Source of the DNA: Corticium candelabrum
Lineage: Eukaryota > Porifera > Homoscleromorpha > Homosclerophorida > Plakinidae
Length of the DNA: 64,000 nucleotides
Direction: 5' to 3'
Assembly (NCBI RefSeq): GCF_963422355.1
Contig: NC_085102.1
Span: forward strand, 4,735,420 to 4,799,419
In this document: positions 26,890 through 38,975 of the stretch, one piece after another
Layout of the letters: the number at the start of each line of letters is the position of its first letter
Position numbering within the stretch: position 1 is the stretch's first letter
Notes under the pieces: model-generated
Told to the model about the DNA's origin: nothing
Seen by the model: only the letters and a program-made list of their open reading frames with translations
Databases searched by the model: none
Translations under genes and position numbers: made by a program

Positions 26890-27310
26890 AGACCCACTCT
26901 CTCGTCTTAGATTACCAAGTACATACTAGGGCAGGAGCTGCAACAAGCATGCAAGCAACGAGGATGCAGTGGTTTGCCAGAGAATGACTGATGGGCCTTC
27001 ATTCCTGCCATAAAGTACACCACGGTACTATACTGCTGTAACCCCACGACCAAAGAGCACGACAACAAGCCTGTTGTCTTTGTCATCGCGTCACAACAGA
27101 GCATAATCCAAGACCATAGATCGTGATACATGGATCAGCATCGAGGCGTATGACCTCAAGTTAGCGCAGGCATATTTGATGGCGGCCTGTACTCGCCATG
27201 TCACAGTACTGTCAACGAGCTTTGTGGGTTTTCTTTGGGAACAGTAGCGTTACCTACTGTCCCGACACACACTGGTGGTAGGCCGCTGCAGGTCCGTGTA
27301 GATATACATA
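26890..27310. other. Copy-specific unique segment
   Basis: About 420 bp is absent from the sister flanks. The minus-strand ORF at 26907-27131 shows no recognised motif. I see nothing supportable in it. Confidence 0.4.
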
Positions 27311-27949
27311 CATACGGACAGACAGACAGGCAGACAGATGGTTTATGTTCATGTATCATGTAAAAGTGACATCATCAAGTGCTAAAAGCAAAGCTTGCTT
27401 TAAGATAGCTATTAGCCAGTTCTTAGAAAACTAAGAGTTGGAACAAGATTGGACATACACAGACAGCCAGCCAGCCAGACAGACAGACGGACATACATAT
27501 TTACAGACAGATGGATGGATGAACAGACAAGCTGTTTTATATTTTTCCAATCTGCAAGAACAACAGTATGGTGCAAACCTACTGCAACCACCAGACACTA
27601 ATTATAAAAATAAAAAATATTTATAGATGGTATATAAGTACACAACTAACAGTGTGTAAACAAAAGACAGAATAAAAGAAAAAAGGAAGTCATCGTTACA
27701 GTTAGTAAACTTGACTCAAACAGTGGAATGTTTGTTGCACCAGATTGTGAAAAACATTTAAGAGATTGTCTTGCAGATCTAATGTAAGAGGATCTTAACT
27801 TGGATACAATTTTTCTATACAGTCCAAACTAAGGCTGTTCAACAGACCACAAAAGCCAATCTATATTGTATAGAATATAGAGATGTTTGCACACCATCCA
27901 CGTAGTGATCATCAGGCATATGTTCAGACAGACGGACACACAAACTTAC

Positions 27950-28907
27950 AGACAGACAAACGACCTCGACAGCCTGACTGACGAGTTTTTCATAAAAACT
28001 TGGATTGTGGAAGTCTTTCCGTTTCTGTACGCTCTCGTTCAGTCGTATGTTTCTCTGTCTTTGCTTTTTCAATAAATTAGTTATCTTGGATTGTAACTCG
28101 GGTTTACATTGTCTGGAAGGAGCCGGTGGTAGGTTGACGCGAGGTGGACGGTGGGATTTTGTCAGGTGGTTGGTGGTTGGTGCCCCTGGGGGGAGGGGAG
28201 AGTCACTACTGAACGGGGATGTACCTTCAATGTCATCTTGAAGTGGATAGAGAATGTGACTTGTGGGATGGTCGTTGAACTACAGAAAAACATGTTGGTG
28301 TTACACAATGTGAAATGCAGAGTTTGAGAAAGCTTGACTTGTATGTCTCGTTGTCTGTCTGTGGCATTGATTTGTCAGTTTCCTGTCTGTCTGTCTGTCT
28401 GTCTGTCCTGCCCATCATTTGTAGTTTTCAAGTGTATTATCTAGTCTGGCTATCACAAATAAATAAATTTAATTTTAAAACTTAATATAAATTAAATTAA
28501 TATAAAATAGGCAACTAGACTAACAACTAATATATTAATTTATTAATTTATTTTATTAATAATATTGCAATTAAATATTTAATTAAATTTGCATATTTAA
28601 TTTGAAATCAACTCACCACTTTTCCCGCTATTTCACCTTCACTCTCACTGTCTGAGTCATCGCCCTCCCGCGTGTAAGAGACCAATGACACAACGGGAGC
28701 CACCTGTATCCGGTTCCTTACGAGCACATTCCTCAGCAATGACGTTGACATGCTCGAACTGCGTTGGAACTGCATGAGACAACCGGACGAGAGAATCGGA
28801 CTCGTGCTGGCCGATGCGACTTCAGAATTTTCCAGTTTGCTGTCGTCACTGATTTTTGTCTTCGAGTTCGCGTCCTCCTCGTCTGAGTCGCCGTGATAGG
28901 TCACAAG
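27950..28907 (-). pseudogene. SAP30BP-like: SAP30BP-like gene, copy 3 (core deleted, frames open)
   Basis: Exon 28617-28907 encodes LVTYHGDSDEEDANSKTKIS through REGDDSDSESEGEIAGKV. Exon 27950-28279 encodes DHPTSHILYPLQDDIEGTSP through RKDFHNPSFYEKL. Both frames are open and the splice sites (GTGAGT, TTCTGTAG, GTAAGT) are intact. The conserved core after YEKL is missing as in copies 1 and 6, and the initiator segment is not attached, so this is likely a pseudogene in spite of its clean frames. Confidence 0.7.
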
Positions 28908-28979
28908 CTGGATGAGACATCTGGATAGATGAAGAGTCATTTACAAACTACATTCAGTTCAGCACAATCCAAACTCACA

Positions 28980-29390
28980 CACTCACAAACAGACAAAACA
29001 CACGGAGACAGACTCACACTCAGACCGACAGACTCACTCAAATCGACAAGACACAGACAGACACACAGACAAAAAACACAGACAGACATACTCACACTCA
29101 AATGGATAGGCAGACAAACAGAATCATACACCGATGGACAGACACACTAACAGACACACACAGATAGACAAACACACAAACCAACACACTAACATGGACA
29201 GACACTGACAAACACACAGATGGACAGAAACATACTCAAATAGACATACAAATAGACAGACACATAGACAGACAAACACACAGAGACAGATTCACACTCA
29301 GATGGACAGACATGTAAACAGACACACAGAAAGACAAAGTCACACTCAGATGGACAGACACATACACAGACACACAAACAAACACCTCCG
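28980..29390. repeat. (GACA)n-rich array
   Basis: Homologous to 7880-8310. Confidence 0.9.
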
Positions 29391-29509
29391 AAAACATCAC
29401 AGCTTTGCTCTGATGTGCTACGCGAGTTGTAACAAACTCACTGACCAAAACGAGTGACCAACAAAAAGAAACAGTCAAAAAGACCAACAGTAAACTACAC
29501 AGTAAGTAC

Positions 29510-29928
29510 TTTGACTCCTGAGAGCACACCGGTGGTTGAAACACTGAAATCCAAGTATGCAATCATCTCTGGTGTTGGTGCACGATAAAACTTGTCAAGC
29601 TTCCTCTTCTGTGGATCGTCCGTCTCAAGAATAGGTGGGAGAGATTTCACATCGAGTGTGCTAGTAGCCTCTTCTGTCCTTAACAGTTTGGTGATACGTT
29701 GAATTGTTAGAATGGCAACTGACTTGCTGACTTCAACGATCATTTTGATGTCGTTGCGATGTTCAATGGAGATAGAGGTCGCACGGAAACGGGAACGGGA
29801 ACGAGACCGACAAGAAGGCAGCCATAGAAAGCAACAACAAACTCAACACCTAGACAAGAGGAAAGACATTGAAATATCTACACTCATATATGCACACACA
29901 CAGACACACAGACACACAGACACACACA

Positions 29929-29990
<62 letters not shown>

Positions 29991-30092
29991 AACAGACAGA
30001 CAGATAGACAGAGAGACAAACAGACAGACCAACAAACACACACACACGTGCGTGCGTACACACAATGACACACATACACAGACACAAACACA

Positions 30093-30177
<85 letters not shown>

Positions 30178-30366
30178 TTCATTCAGTAACATAGAGTACG
30201 TAATCTGGAGTCGTTTGTGCTCTCCAACGAAGCACCTCAGACAAAAACTGATATCTTCCTGCACCATCTCTGTCGTCAGCCATCGGTTCCATTGGCCTCC
30301 CTTCAGCCAATGCAGGCTTCACACCCGTCACAATGTCCCCAATCATATGAACAGCACCACTAACAT
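29510..30366 (-). pseudogene. DIP2: DIP2-like, copy b (two exons)
   Basis: Exon 30177-30366 encodes AVHMIGDIVTGVKPALAEGR then RRDGAGRYQFLSEV-type sequence and RAQTTPDYVLYVT. Exon 29510-29849 encodes the ...AFYGCLL... to YLDFSVSTTGVLSGVK region. The intervening GAVA exon is absent; compound CA/GACA arrays occupy its place. A ~10 bp deletion near 29745 shifts the frame, and the donor of the first exon is altered to AT|GTGTG. All DIP2 exons 5' of these are missing. Confidence 0.8.
29895..30177. repeat. Compound (CA)n/(GACA)n arrays
   Basis: CA array, gacaga units with 'cgtgcgtgcgtaca', then a second CA array that ends at the DIP2 exon donor at 30177. Confidence 0.95.
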
Positions 30367-30419
30367 CTAATAACACAAAACACATCATAACAACTGACAT
30401 ACACCAACTGTTGCCTCTA

Positions 30420-30560
30420 TTCATCCATCTGTCTATCTGTCTGTCTGTCTGTCCGTCAGTCCATCTGTCTGTCTGTCTGTCCTTCTGTCTGATTGCCTGT
30501 CCATTCGTCTGTCTGTCTGTCCCTCCATAGGTCTGTCTGTCCGTTTGTCTGTCCATCTGT
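30420..30560. repeat. (GTCT)n array
   Basis: Tetranucleotide array upstream of the DIP2 b exon. Confidence 0.9.
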
Positions 30561-30689
30561 CCTACAATGAATCGGAACAGTTTACAGAAGTTGCTGTGTA
30601 GTACGAGAAGTCATAGTAGCTACAAGACCATGTGCAAACCAGGTTGGGGATACTGGAGTCGCACCAACTCATGCTACCCGACAGAGCGA

Positions 30690-31025
30690 CAAGAACACAG
30701 AATAGAGTACAAAAACATGCACACAAACTTGCATACGGGACATGTTTAAGTTGTACCCCGGATATTTTGAGTACGTCATGTGTACAGTTTTCTTGAACTT
30801 CTACAAGTTTCTTTTCTAGCAGGCTACATCGTCCTAATTATTTTTTATCTATAGTAAAATGTTTGCATTTTTCTTCGACCTTCAACTAATATTACTGGTG
30901 CGTCACGATCGGACATGCGCACTGCATCGCTTTGTTTCTTTGTTTGCACACTCAGTAACGTGCGCGCGAAGAGAAGACTGGGTACCTACGAGTCTAGTAA
31001 GAGTACGACGGCGATACCACATGCA
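30690..31025. promoter_or_regulatory. Divergent 5' region: collagen gene B and a SAP30BP 5' remnant
   Basis: The reverse complement of 41432-41765 with substitutions. On the minus strand the text 'gtcgggtagcatgag' matches the SAP30BP-like first exon, but its first ATG is CTG here and homology stops right after. On the plus strand it leads into collagen gene B. A bidirectional promoter is an inference from head-to-head order in both copies. Confidence 0.5.
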
Positions 31026-32504
31026 ATGAGCAGCAGCGAACTGGACGAGAGTTGTAAAGTTTTGCAAGGAAATTGTGGCCCAAGCGGCAGATGGACGATT
31101 GCGTTGTTTCTATCGTTAGTTGTGGGCAATTTTGTGTTTAGCGGTTTTCTGTTGTGGAAGCTCAGTGTTCAGGAGAAAAGATTTGAGAAAAGCGTAGAGA
31201 AGTTGCAGTTGGACTTGCAGGAACTTCAAGTAGAAAAAGAGGAAATGAAGCAGGTTTATGAGACGTTGTCTGAGTATGGAGGAGAAAGAGGGAAGAGGTC
31301 GGAACAATCTCCCAGTCAGTCGTCACAAGTTACAATCAACATTGCACACGTATTTGGGTCATTCATCAAACAGATGTGCAAACCAGAATCAGCAATTTGT
31401 ATGCCAGGTCAACCAGGAAGAGACGGATTGCCAGGTTTGTCTGGAAAAGATGGTTCAACTGGATTGCCAGGTTTGTCTGGAAAAGATGGTTCAACTGGAT
31501 TGCCAGGTTTGCCGGGAAGGGATGGTGAACCAGGTAGAGATGGATTGCCAGGTTTGTCTGGAAAAGATGGTTCAACTGGATTGCCAGGTTTGTCTGGAAA
31601 AGATGGTTCAACTGGATTGCCAGGTTTGCCGGGAAGGGATGGTGAACCAGGTAGAGATGGATTGCCAGGTTTGTCTGGAAAAGATGGTTCAACTGGATTG
31701 CCAGGTTTGCCAGGTAGAGATGGATTGCCAGGAAGGGATGGTCCAATTGGATTGCCAGGAGCAGCTGGAATAAAAGGCAAGGCGGGAAGGAATGGTGAAC
31801 CTGGCAGTAAAGGATTATCAGGTAAACAGGGTTCACATGGAATAGCAGGTAGGAAAGGAGACATGGGAGTGAGTGGAGAGAAAGGAGAGAAAGGAGAAAG
31901 AGGAGAGAGGGGAGTCAGTGGACTACAAGGAATTTTGGGTCCTCGAGGAGAAAAAGGAGAAGAAGGAGACAAAGGTGAACGAGGATATCCTGGTTTTAAA
32001 GGAGAGAAGGGTGGAAAGGGGGAGATTGGGTTACAAGGAGGAAAAGGAATAAAAGGAAACAAAGGGGATGAGCAGGATTTACATCAATTGTTTGGTTTAC
32101 CCAGTCAATGTTTACCATGGAATCATCGTGTTTTAAATGAAACTTGGAGACAAACATCTGAGCATTATAATAAGACAACTCTTCACTGTGATATGACAGG
32201 TCATCCATACAATCAACATGGTTTCACACCAGGCTGGCATTCATTCAGTCCTACAATAGGTGGAGCTATGCCAGAGAATTGCACATCTGGTTACTACTGT
32301 GGAACTCATGCATCAGGATGGTTAAAAGGATCTCACCCAAATGTAATTGGTCAAAAAATTTCAAGAACAGTTTGCTTTAGTTGGAGCAATAATTGTTGTT
32401 CTTATCGGACTAGTGTTGAAGTGATCAACTGTGGACAGTATTACATATACAACTTACCTAACACTCCAGAATGTGCTCTAGCTTACTGTGCTCGAGGACA
32501 GTGA
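31026..32504 (+). CDS. Membrane-anchored collagen with D8C domain, gene B
   Basis: A 492-codon single-exon frame with the same plan as gene A: cytosolic tail, one membrane segment, coiled coil, collagen, D8C. The collagen stretch is longer because a block with GLSGKDGSTGLP modules and a GLPGRDGEPGRD module is repeated nearly perfectly in tandem (about 31430-31700). The D8C part differs from gene A at about 19 residues, including HYNKTTLHC, CDMTGHPYNQ, NCTSGYYC, FSWSNNCCSYR and PECALAYC, with only one or two silent changes. Its 5' flank is of the SAP30BP-divergent type, unlike A and C. Confidence 0.85.
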   Translation: MSSSELDESCKVLQGNCGPSGRWTIALFLSLVVGNFVFSGFLLWKLSVQEKRFEKSVEKLQLDLQELQVEKEEMKQVYETLSEYGGERGKRSEQSPSQSSQVTINIAHVFGSFIKQMCKPESAICMPGQPGRDGLPGLSGKDGSTGLPGLSGKDGSTGLPGLPGRDGEPGRDGLPGLSGKDGSTGLPGLSGKDGSTGLPGLPGRDGEPGRDGLPGLSGKDGSTGLPGLPGRDGLPGRDGPIGLPGAAGIKGKAGRNGEPGSKGLSGKQGSHGIAGRKGDMGVSGEKGEKGERGERGVSGLQGILGPRGEKGEEGDKGERGYPGFKGEKGGKGEIGLQGGKGIKGNKGDEQDLHQLFGLPSQCLPWNHRVLNETWRQTSEHYNKTTLHCDMTGHPYNQHGFTPGWHSFSPTIGGAMPENCTSGYYCGTHASGWLKGSHPNVIGQKISRTVCFSWSNNCCSYRTSVEVINCGQYYIYNLPNTPECALAYCARGQ

Positions 32505-33099
32505 AGAACAAGTTTCCTTTATCAAAACCATCACATGTACTTATCTTTCCATTTTTGTGTGTATCTATGCTTCTCTGACTAGACAAGTGTCTGCTAAGAA
32601 TGATTGTTGTAACAGCTGCTTGTTGTGTAGGATTGCTGCATACAGTATGATGTGCTGCTAGATGGAAATTTTGTTATAAACATACACAGTTTGTGAGCAG
32701 AAATGTGGTTTGCTGTCTACAGTTAAGAACAATATTTACCGGTGTAGCAATAGATAAATTGTTATATGTTAGATCACGTGTAGTTACATTTAATTAAATT
32801 AAGGATTAACGTTTATACATAGTAACCAACAAAATATTTATAATAAAAAAAATTGGTTAATTAATTAATTATATATTTATTGCAATTAAATAATTAAATT
32901 CGTTATTTATTGTATTCTTTTGATAGATTTGTTTTGTACTTATCCTCAAATTTCAATTAACATGCTCACAACATAATAAATAATCAACAACAAAAATTAC
33001 ATAAAATCTGGGAATTGCTATTATCCGGGCATTTTACTAATTTTAAAGTGGCTCGTTGATGTTCTAGCCGTTGTGATCGTCTTTCTCTGCCTTTCGTCA
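32505..33099. other. 3' UTR of gene B and spacer to GOSR2
   Basis: Nearly identical to the gene A and C 3' regions for ~300 bp, then AT-rich. Confidence 0.7.
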
Positions 33100-33405
33100 A
33101 TGGAATCATTATATCAAAAAGCGAACAAGTAAACAACAAAACTAAATTCGTATTTCGTTTTCTTCTTGCGACCTCAGATTTTTGTTTGTGTTTGCAGATT
33201 GTTGATGGAAGTTGAGAGTCACATATCATCTCTAGGGCACTCGTATTCGCCTCAACTTGAGCAGGAAATTGAGGGTAAATTAGAGGAGTTGTTCTCTGAT
33301 ATTCAGAGGTTGGAGCAGATGGTCGCTAAAGAACCACCTTCCAGGAAGCAGAGCGCCAAACTGTGAGATTTGTGGAATAAGAGGAGGGATGGTAGATGGG
33401 TAGAT

Positions 33406-33437
<32 letters not shown>

Positions 33438-34284
33438 AAACAGATGGACGTACATACGACAGACAGACAAACTGATGGTTTATTGGATATATATTATGTA
33501 AAGTGACATTGTCAATTGTAGAAAGCAAACCTTGCTTTAAAAATAGCTATTAGCCAGTTCTTAGAAGACTACATCCCTGTCCACACTGGCAACTGGATTG
33601 CGATAAACCCAATCCACATCAACAGGTGGTTTTGATCGATTAGTTGAATCCAATTAGAAATAGTGGGCGTTACCTCCATGTATGCTACGCTTGTAGTCCG
33701 AACATCTAACCCTCTTTAATTGTCTTTGTTCTTACTCGCCTTATGTTGCTGTGTCAACTCTTTCACAAGCAAAGAACCCACACATACACATCGGTCATCA
33801 GTCACGTGACACTGAAAATGAGGCGGAAGTAGCGTTTTCCAAGTGCTGTGTGGACGCTCGCTATCCCGATTGGATCACGATCAGCAGGATTGCAATTCGA
33901 TTGCAATGCATTCTGGTCTAGTGTGGACAGGGCTCTAGAGTCATAACAAGATTGGACATACACAGACAGACAGATGCATGAAGCATATCATAATGCATAT
34001 GTACAGACATATGGACAAACATGCTACAGACTGACAAACTATCTTACTAATGGACAAACAAGTTTACAGACTGACAAACAAGCTTACAGACTAATAATAC
34101 GTAATATGTTTGTATACCATGTATGTATACTTTGTCTAAAACATTTAAATGGGTTGCACAATTTGGTTGATTATTTGTGGTTAAATGAATTTGTTTCTTG
34201 TACAGACGAGTTGAACAATTGTCATATGATTGTCAGCATGTACATAGTACTCTTAGGACGTTCCAACAGAAACAGCGGCTCAAG
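33100..34284 (+). CDS. GOSR2: GOSR2 (membrin)-like, copy B, 5' three exons
   Basis: Exons are 33100-33128, 33198-33362 and 34206-34284, with open frames and consistent phases. The encoded segments are MESLYQKAN, LLMEVESHISSLGHSYSP, LEQEIEGKLEELFSDIQRLE and RVEQLSYDCQHVHSTLRTF. As in copies A and C, the gene ends in a (CA)n array before its SNARE motif. Intron 2 is 843 bp and carries the orthologous MITE. Confidence 0.85.
33573..33934. mobile_element. PIF/Harbinger-like MITE (H2)
   Basis: Ends in TCCCTGTCCACAC / GTGTGGACAGGGCT. Orthologous with 23736-24102. Confidence 0.65.
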
Positions 34285-34413
34285 GTATGGAGATGTACAC
34301 AATAAGGAGTAATTGAAATGTCGTGTTGGATGCAGCGTGATGTTGTGATAGGAAAAGGAAGAGCACGATAGGAATGAATTGTTGTCAAGGAGATTTACAG
34401 CAAATGTATGGAT

Positions 34414-34416
<3 letters not shown>

Positions 34417-34507
<91 letters not shown>
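34417..34507. repeat. (CA)n microsatellite
   Basis: Pure CA array between GOSR2 copy B and LINE L3. Confidence 0.95.
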
Positions 34508-34510
<3 letters not shown>

Positions 34511-35372
34511 ACTTGATGACAGATGCCAGTGTCTGCCACGCCGCCCCATCTATAGAGAGAGCTGAAAGATGAGGTAGTTACTGTCTGCACTTATGTCTCT
34601 GTATGTCATTGAGTCACCGCAAACGTCTTCCACATGTGCAAGACAGGGGAAGTTGACTGCTGTCTTTTTCTGAACAGCGTTTGCCATGATGACAGTTAAG
34701 CCGTTGGAATCCTGGCTTGGATTTGAAGCACCGTCCACATTGACTACAATGGCAGCAACAGCATGTCCTATCAGGCTCCGGTATCCGACTTGAGGTACAA
34801 TCATTGGAGGCAAGTGATGATGACCGGATCAATAATAGAGTCGATGATGATGAAGAAGACACATTTAAACATTTATGTATTGCCAGTCCATCCCTACTTC
34901 TCAGCCACCGATGACACTTGGCACATTGCACTGCGCCTGGTTGTTCACACAGAGGCAGTTGGCGTTCCACAATCCACTTGTGCCGTTTCACACCTGAATG
35001 ACTGCGAAAGGAGTGGCAATACACAGCACATGAAAAGGATCGTTCAGGAGAGGTACGTGTAACTTCACAGTCTGACGTGAAGCTCGCCATTCTAGACGCT
35101 GCTGTGCCAGGTGATACCAATTCTCTAGTTTAACTTCAAGTCAGTCTGGATCCTGTCTTCCCATCTGAGACAGGGGTCTTGAGCTGGTCTAGAATGTGAC
35201 AGCCACCCAAATAATAGTTTCTTTGGTAATCTGATTGCAGGCATTCGAGCAACATGTCCTAACCACTGAAGGCAGCGGCGACGAAGGACGTCAGACATCA
35301 GACTTACATCACCCCATTTTTGTTGAAGATCAGTATTGGTAGCATGTTGAAGCTTCTGGTCCCATCGAGTCA
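34507..35372 (-). mobile_element. LINE 3' fragment: RT C-terminus plus C2H2 fingers (L3)
   Basis: Encodes LMSDVLRRRCLQWLGHVARM and LPKKLLFGWLSHSRPAQDPC in one frame. The C2H2 tail, with GVKRHKWIVERQLPLCEQPG and RSRDGLAIHKCLN, lies in another frame, so it is inactive. Confidence 0.75.
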
Positions 35373-35373
35373 C

Positions 35374-35688
35374 ACACCTAAAAAATTCTAAATGTCAGGA
35401 GCTGCCTTTCAGAGGTCACACCCCAGCTGTAAAGCTGGGCCCTGTACATAGTCAGGGAATTCTGGGCGTGCGCTAGCAAAATCCTGGAGCCAGGCACTCG
35501 CAGGAGCACTGACTTATGAAGCCAGCTGTAGTGTGAGCACCTGAAGTCTCACCAGGACCCCAGTGGCTGATGTCACGTCACAGCTGATGGCCGCTTAGGA
35601 CTCCAGTCAATGACCAGGTTCTCATTTATACTCCTGAGTCGAGAGAAGCAAATGTGTGTTAGTTTCTTGCTTAAGGAAATTATGCGAG

Positions 35689-35692
<4 letters not shown>
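35374..35692 (-). mobile_element. SINE/LINE-flank segment with truncated SINE (S2)
   Basis: Homologous to 63535-63850. The 'tcatttatactcctgagtcg' and 'cttaaggaaattatg' blocks are present, but the tRNA-like head is replaced by (CA)n at 35690. Confidence 0.6.

Positions 35693-35776
<84 letters not shown>
35690..35776. repeat. (CA)n microsatellite
   Basis: CA array at the SINE/spacer junction. Confidence 0.95.
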
Positions 35777-35779
<3 letters not shown>

Positions 35780-36034
35780 TGATTTGTATTGTTTCTTGTG
35801 ACTTGTGGATCTGTGCGATTTGATTTGTTGCCAGTCACATGATATGTGGATTAGATGCCAATGAAATCTCATCTTGCAGGAGACACCAATAGCTAAGTCT
35901 GACCCTCGATCATGTGTGACAGACAGCTGTTGGAAAGTTAATTTTTAGTGCATTGGGCTGATATTTAAAGCAGCTGTATTGACAGACAGACGGACATACA
36001 TATTAACAGACAGACATCGAGCAGTTGTGATTGT

Positions 36035-36560
36035 GGCAAAGAACTGGACATCCAAGGATACCATCTAATCACTTGTAAGACTGGGGCTGGTCCGGTGCAC
36101 GCTCACAACTCAATTGTGTCAGCATGGTCTAACTGCCTTTCTCAACTCAACTTGTCGCACAAACTAGAGCCACAATACCGGTATGTCAACAGTGACAAGA
36201 GGTCGGACATCCTCGTTTATGACCCAGATTTAGGTGCAGACATTGAATTAGATGTGTCGTTGGCTCATCCATGGTGTTTGGACTCAGTGAAGGCAGCCTC
36301 CAGAGAAGGAGTAGCAACAATGAAACGGGAGGAGAAGAAAGAGGCAAAGTATAATTCTGAGCTGCTGCCAGAAGGGTCCTGCCCATTGGTCATTCCTCTT
36401 GTTTTCCAACATTTTGGCCGTTGGGGTGAACAAGCTGGCAAAGAGTGCAAGAGATGATGAAGGAAAACGAAATGAGACCGACTTCAAGAACAAGTGGTGA
36501 TCAATCATTTCAGTGACACTACAACGTTGCAATGCAAAAGTCGTCTCAGACAAACTCATT
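36035..36560 (+). mobile_element. LINE 3' fragment with RLE-like tail (R4)
   Basis: The cleanest plus-strand copy. It reads from NSIVSAWSNCLSQLNLSHKL through KRSDILVYDPDLGADIELDV to FGRWGEQAGKECKR without a stop until about 36457. Confidence 0.6.
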
Positions 36561-36720
36561 AGCATAGTGAGATTAGAACGTCGAAATGTATTGTGCTCAG
36601 AGTAGTTTGTATGCCTCTGGACAGTAATGGTCTTGTTGTGTTAGTGTTAGGTTGCTCATGACGTAAACATTTGATTTAAATGGAAAATATATGTATGGAG
36701 ACAGACAGATGGACATACAT

Positions 36721-37411
36721 CTGTGTGAAAAATATCAGACAATGTCCCACCAACTGTGTTGTCTGTCCAACCAAATACTATATCAGTGTTGGAGTGTTCC
36801 GACAAAACGTCTCCTCTTCTGCCTATGACAGTGTAAAGTCTGTCTCTCAGCACATGATGGGCTTTCCATTGATGTTAATTTCATAAGTATAGGTGCCTCC
36901 TAGTATGATTTATCCATAGAAAATCTCAGCTGAAACGTACTGTATACTACGTAGCTGTCCAGTAATGTCAACTTGTCGTTGTTGGCTCTCACTTTGGGTC
37001 CAGAAGTTCATAATGCCAGTGTTTGTTTAGAAAGAACTTAGTAGGTGCTGCTATTCCAAATAGACTTAATTTGCAACACAACACTATGAGAAACACAGTA
37101 CAGTACCCATAGACTACAGAATAACAAGCCAACATTCTAACATAGTGATGTTTCTTTTCCTAAAAATATGTAGATGCATTACGTTGGTAAAACTTCCATG
37201 TAGCAAAACCCTGGAATGCAATTACAGCATTGAGATAATTGGTGGCATTTAGCACACATAACCATCCATATAGTTAACAATTGTCATATGATAACAGCTT
37301 ATCAATAATTATATGCAAAATGGCTGCAGTAGGGCGGGACTTATTGATGAATGAATGTCCTACCTAGACTCAGTTTGTCCCAGCCAAAATAATTCCTTGT
37401 TTTCTACACTG
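36721..37411. mobile_element. hAT-like MITE, copy-specific insertion
   Basis: Termini are related to CAGTGTGGAAAATA / TATTTTCCACACTG of the copy at 59813-60189. CATACAT occurs on both sides, possibly a 7-8 bp target duplication, although the flank is itself repetitive. Confidence 0.5.
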
Positions 37412-37452
37412 CATACATGCATATGGACAGACAGACAGGCAAATGGTTTATT

Positions 37453-37454
<2 letters not shown>

Positions 37455-37515
<61 letters not shown>
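37455..37515. repeat. (TA)n microsatellite
   Basis: A pure AT dinucleotide array of about 60 bp. Confidence 0.95.
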
Positions 37516-37520
<5 letters not shown>

Positions 37521-38050
37521 GACGGAACAAGATTGAACATACACAGACAGACAGACAGACGGACATACATATTTACAGACAGACGGATGGATGGATGAAC
37601 AGACAAGCTGTTTTATGTTTTTCCAGTCTGCAAAGGCATGTGTGGCCGTTTCCTCCATAGAACAACAGTATGGTGCAAACCTACTGCAACCACCAGACAC
37701 TAATTATAAAAATAAAAAATATTTATAGATGGTATATAAGTGCACAACTAACAGTGTGTAAACAAAAGACAGAAAGAAAGAAAAAAGGAAGTCATCGTTA
37801 CAGTTAGTAAACGTGACTCAAACAGTGGAATGTTTGTTGCACCAGATTACGAAAAACATATGAGAGATTGTCTTGCAGATCTAATGTAAGAGGATCTTAA
37901 CTTGGATACAATTTTTCTATACAGTCCAAACTAAGGCTGTTTAATAGACCACAAAAGCCAATCTATATTGTATAGAGTCTAGAGATGTTTGTCCACCATC
38001 CACGTAGTGATCATCAGGCATATGTTCAGACAGACGGACAACCAAATTAC

Positions 38051-38212
38051 AGACAGACAAACGAGATCGACAGCCGGAGCAATCGGTGACCGTTTCAACG
38101 CCGATCCGCTCACAAAATCCACTTGCATTCTCTTGGCCTTCTCTTTCTCTTTCTTGTCGTACTGCTCCTTCTGCAAGCGTCCTAGAGCATCAAAATAACA
38201 GACCCAATCCCA
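38051..38212 (-). pseudogene. SAP30BP-like: SAP30BP-like exon fragment, copy 4 (core retained)
   Basis: The frame WDWVCYFDALGRLQKEQYDK then KEKEKAKRMQVDFVSGSALK is open and matches SAP30BP around 'SYYEALAKAQKIEMDKLE...IEFVTGTKK'. The upstream half of the exon is replaced by (GACA)n at 38212. The donor side reads GTAATT instead of GTAAGT. Confidence 0.7.
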
Positions 38213-38975
38213 AATCGACAGACAGCCTCAATCAAATTGACAAACACAGACAGACACACAGACATACAAATACACAGACAGAAAAAACACAGACAGACAT
38301 ACAGTACTCACACTCAAATGGACAGACACATAGACAGACTCATACTCAGATGGACAGACACACAGACAGACAGACAGACAGACTCACACACATATGGACA
38401 AACACACAAACAGACACAGACAGACAAACACAGAGACAGATTCACACTCAGATGGACAGACATGTAGACAGACACACAGACATACAAATACACAGACAGA
38501 AAAAAACACAGACAGACATACTCACACTCAAATGGACAGACACATAGACAGACAGACAGACTCAGACTCAGATGGACAGACACACAGACAGACAGACAAA
38601 CTCACACACATATGGACAAACACACAAAAAGACACAGACAGACAAACACAGAGACAGATTCACACTCAGATGAACAGACATGTAGACAGACACACAGACA
38701 TACAAATACACAGACAGAAAAAACACAGACAGACATACTCACACTCAAATGGACAGACACATAGACAGACAGACTCATACTCAGATGGACAGACACACAG
38801 ACAGACACACAGACAAACTCACACACATATGGACAAACACACAAAAAGACACAGACAGACAAACACAGAGACAGATTCACACTCAGATGGACAGACATGT
38901 AGACAGACACACAGAAGGACAAAGTCACACTCAGATGGACAGACACATAGACAGACACACAAACAAACACCTCCG
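38213..38975. repeat. (GACA)n array with a ~240-bp higher-order unit
   Basis: The composite unit, from 'acatacaaatacacagacag' through 'cacacacatatggacaaaca', is repeated about three times with small changes. Confidence 0.9.

Noticed and set aside
20954-32062. Proline-rich minus-strand frames (PFPPFPP types) opposite the collagen genes
   Set aside because: They are shadows of the Gly-X-Y coding strand.
38213-38975. CRISPR-like array
   Set aside because: Spacers are not unique, units are simple tetranucleotides, and the context is an animal genome.
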